DNA from: Promerops cafer | Lineage: Eukaryota; Chordata; Aves; Passeriformes; Nectariniidae | Length of the DNA: 64,000 bases | Direction: 5' to 3' | Assembly: GCA_013398275.1 (NCBI GenBank) | Contig: VZSE01008344.1 | Span: 743,105-807,104, forward strand | In this document: piece by piece, positions 61,111 through 64,000 of the stretch | Position numbering within the stretch: position 1 is the first letter of the stretch | How the letters are laid out: the number at the start of each line of letters is the position of its first letter | Made by a program: the position numbers and the translations under genes | Notes under the pieces: generated by a model | Databases searched by the model: none | The model's input: only the letters and a program-made list of their open reading frames with translations | What the model was told of the DNA's origin: nothing

Positions 61111-64000
61111 TATATCAAAAATCTTTCATTATAATCCTCATGGATGTTGTTCTCCCATGTCCTTCTGCAGCTGAATAGCATCCTCTGCCCCTGCTGCGTT
61201 GGGATAACCGGGTTTCCTGCACGTCAGTGATTTGTCAGGGAGGCTCAGAGGCCAGTACCTAGAGGGCAGCTGTCTCACCAAGCCAGAGAGAAAGGGTAAT
61301 AGATGTGTTTGTGTCAGAGGCTTGATGTCACCGTGACGGATTTTGCCCACTTGTACTGTGTGCACACACTGCTGGCTGGTGGGGCTGATCCCCTTAATGC
61401 TAAACCACAGAATGACCATGTCACAGATATGATGCTGGTGATGGAAGGGGAGGAAAGGCTAATATTGGCAGCAGTTTGGCTTCGAGGGAATATTGCTTGT
61501 GCTGGAAGGGTGGAGCCTTGGTTCCACCGAGCAGTTTCTCTGCTGGCCCACAGATCTGTCCTTGCTGCTGGGCAGGGTGTGAAGGCAGCAAGAATGCAGG
61601 AGCATGAAGGGGAGGTCAGGAAACCCACCAGGGTTTGATACAAATTCTTACCTCACTTCACCCCCCTACTTCCTGCAGCATTTCACTATAACACAGAGTA
61701 GAGATTAATTGAAGTAATAGTGTACTGCCACTGTTTCTAACTGGATTTCAGAGACTTCTCCCTACCTCTGCAGCCTTTTCATTGCTGTCAGACCTCACCC
61801 AGCTTTAGCTGGTGAAATCTCTTCATTTGCTTTAGCACGAGCAGACCCATGCCTGCGATGGTCCAGAACAAAAGCAGAAGTCATTCTGAGACAGAGCCAT
61901 CCCTTTGAGTTAAAATGAAGTGTTACCATGTGAGTGAAGCCAAGGATTTGCAGCATGAAGGTTAGTGCTAGAAGTAGGCCCTCCATAATAAAAGGTAGGT
62001 AGGCTCTCCCAATTAATTACTTCTTTTCACCTTTTTATATACTATAATAAAACCATATAAAGTTGAACTGAAAGAATAGTGAATTTTAAGTATTATAAAT
62101 ATACACTGCATATTAATAGCTACAGATGTTAACCATTTGCAAAGTAATGCTACATCTTACAGCATATTTATCTGGATCTTATTTTCTGCATCGATAGCAT
62201 TAGAACTTACCTGTATGGATATTGCAAGTTTTAGTATGGTATTACATTGGCAAACAACATCTTGCCACTATGATGGCAGAGTCATCTGCTCAAGGGACGT
62301 GAGCTTCCCATGCTGTGTGGTTGCAAAGGGCTAATCTATGTTAATAAGCAAGAAGTTGATAAGGAAGAGCAGATGAGCAGCCAGGCTCTGGAGGGTGCCC
62401 GGATCCCCTGCCTGAGGCTGCAGCAGGAGCGGGAGGCACTGAGCACCCAGCCCTGTAACGCCAGAAGGAAGCTGTATTTCCTCTGGTTCTGACTTCAGGT
62501 GGATGCCCACTTCTATTTATGTGGTACCTAAAAAATACAGGACTAAGTGACTTCACACTCCTTTATTTCAAGAGTCTGCCTGCACAAGGTGTTGGTCTCC
62601 AGGTCCTCCTGTCGCCGAGCACGGGAATCTCCGCTGGAAGCGGGAGGGCTGTCCTGGGTGACCTGGGTCCCTTGGGTGACGTGTCCTGGCTTCTGCACTT
62701 CTGCCCTCCTCTGTGGGAGGCAGTGCCCTGGGTTCTGGTCTCCCATCAAAGAAAAAATCCATCTCATCACAGAGCAGTGCGTTAAGAAAAAAAAAGAAAT
62801 ACAGTCCCCATAGGACAAATACGGTTGCACGTTCTGGCAGAATAAAAAGTGCCAATTTAAAATTTTCAGTTGCAATGTTCATTGAAAAGTCCCCTCTGTG
62901 AACTTGGAAGTCCACATTTTTTTTCACCAAAATGTTCCAACAGCTTTGAATTCTTCTTTTTTCCTTACAATTTAAATTATTTTAGTTTGTTAAACAGTTT
63001 TAAGACATTGCACAATTCTTTATTATCTACTGTAATTGCTGTTCAGTAGTGTATAGACTATTTAAAATAAAAGACTAATAACCATAAAATGTAATAATTT
63101 TCTAATATGGTATTGCCTTTAATGCTAGAACTGTTTGTATATGTGACTTCATATGTAAAAGCAAAAGCAGTATAAAAATAAATCATAAGTTAAGTTTCAA
63201 ATTGAACACACTAAATTAAATTACCTAATGAAATATTCTTTTGAGTTTCTGGTTTATTATTAAATACATAACTTCTAGTAAGTTATATAAGGGTAGTTCT
63301 TCTTTAGTATATTTTATCTGGTATTTTAGATTAAATGTGTATTTTTATTCCATAAATTGGTAGTTTAATTTATAAGCAAAAACTATTGCAAGTGCTAAAT
63401 AATTGATTTTTTATAATTCTAAATAAATTCTACCCAGTTCCTTTAATCTAAGTAATTTACTTTTGAATCTGCACAGATACAGTGTGTCTATGCTCCTGGC
63501 CACTTTGCCAAATTTCGAATTTACTGGGATTTCTTCCTAGTGCAAGCAGTAAAAGTGTTGCTCCCAAAGGGCAAGAATTAGACCTTGGGATCCAGCCCTA
63601 AGGGAGGTTAGAGATTTTGTTAAGTGATTTCCCAGACCAGCTCTGCAGAGAAGTACCTGGAAAGGCACTCTGTTCCTTTGAGACGAGAAGAATATCTTTA
63701 TTTTGGTCCTTAGAAGGTTGCAGCCTGCCCAGACTGACCCTCCTGGGGATGTTCCATTTCTCAGGTAATGTGAGCCATAAAATAATGGTCCAGAGGAGCT
63801 CTTGGGCATTAAGGAATGTAAACTGTCTCACATGGTGAGGGACACTTTGGAGTAACTGGGCTCTTGTCTCCTGTCTCTTTTGTCTGTGAGTACCCAGAAT
63901 TTTTCAAGTGTTACCACTCTGGGCAAAGAATCAGGTTGTTAATTTGGTTTCCTTCACAATCTAGAAGCTACACTGTTAATTGCTGGGGAGAACTGGCCAG
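61111..64000. other. Downstream of ZNF804A: intergenic or distal 3' UTR
   Basis: No second gene is recognised. From 61140 to 62880 the sequence is of mixed composition with a GC-richer patch at 62560-62740. From about 62930 to 63480 it is strongly AT-rich with three AATAAA hexamers (63066, 63177, 63422), which would suit an extended 3' UTR. Open frames on both strands here are short and unremarkable. Confidence 0.5.

Noticed and set aside
61303..61638. A 111-codon frame downstream of the gene, considered as a neighbouring gene
   Set aside because: No homology recognised, a competing minus-strand frame of equal length covers the same DNA, and no splice or promoter signals support it.

Overview
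The window is vertebrate nuclear DNA, most probably from a bird. It carries several 3'-anchored CR1 LINE fragments in both orientations, and CR1 is the dominant interspersed repeat of birds and other sauropsids. The one protein-coding gene is clearly ZNF804A, encoded on the + strand. No operon, CRISPR array, tRNA, rRNA or prokaryotic feature is visible. A songbird is my guess from the style of the CR1 and LTR repeats, but it is not proven.

Layout: positions 1-25623 are the 3' part of ZNF804A intron 1; exon 1, which starts the protein, lies upstream of the window. Exon 2 (25624-25767) encodes the single C2H2 zinc finger. Intron 2 (25768-54883, about 29 kb) follows. Exon 3 (54884-55014) encodes a highly charged, probably helical segment. 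Intron 3 is 2.4 kb (55015-57376). Exon 4 (57377-60662) holds about 90% of the protein and the stop codon. A short 3' UTR ends near a canonical AATAAA at 61086-61091. The remainder to 64000 is intergenic or alternative distal 3' UTR. The three exons join in one open frame, with splice phases 0, 0 and 2, giving 1186 residues in this window. Adding the 37 residues recalled for human exon 1 gives about 1223, close to the mammalian length of about 1209.

The introns hold CR1 fragments at 134-500 (+), 6505-6600 (+), 28797-29190 (-), 44112-44630 (-) and 53403-53575 (-). They also hold a probable minus-oriented solo LTR of an endogenous retrovirus (from 15856, possibly to 17170), a pair of diverged direct repeats 4 kb apart, a 1.8-kb inverted-repeat structure (48840-50633), and simple repeats. 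Two assembly scars are present: a 290-bp duplication around a single N at 32740, and six Ns inside a T tract just upstream of exon 3.

I found no convincing previously undescribed system. The most checkable oddities are the LTR, the foldback, a candidate frame-breaking cassette exon in intron 1, the Cys/His cluster beside the basic motif of exon 4, and the assembly duplication.
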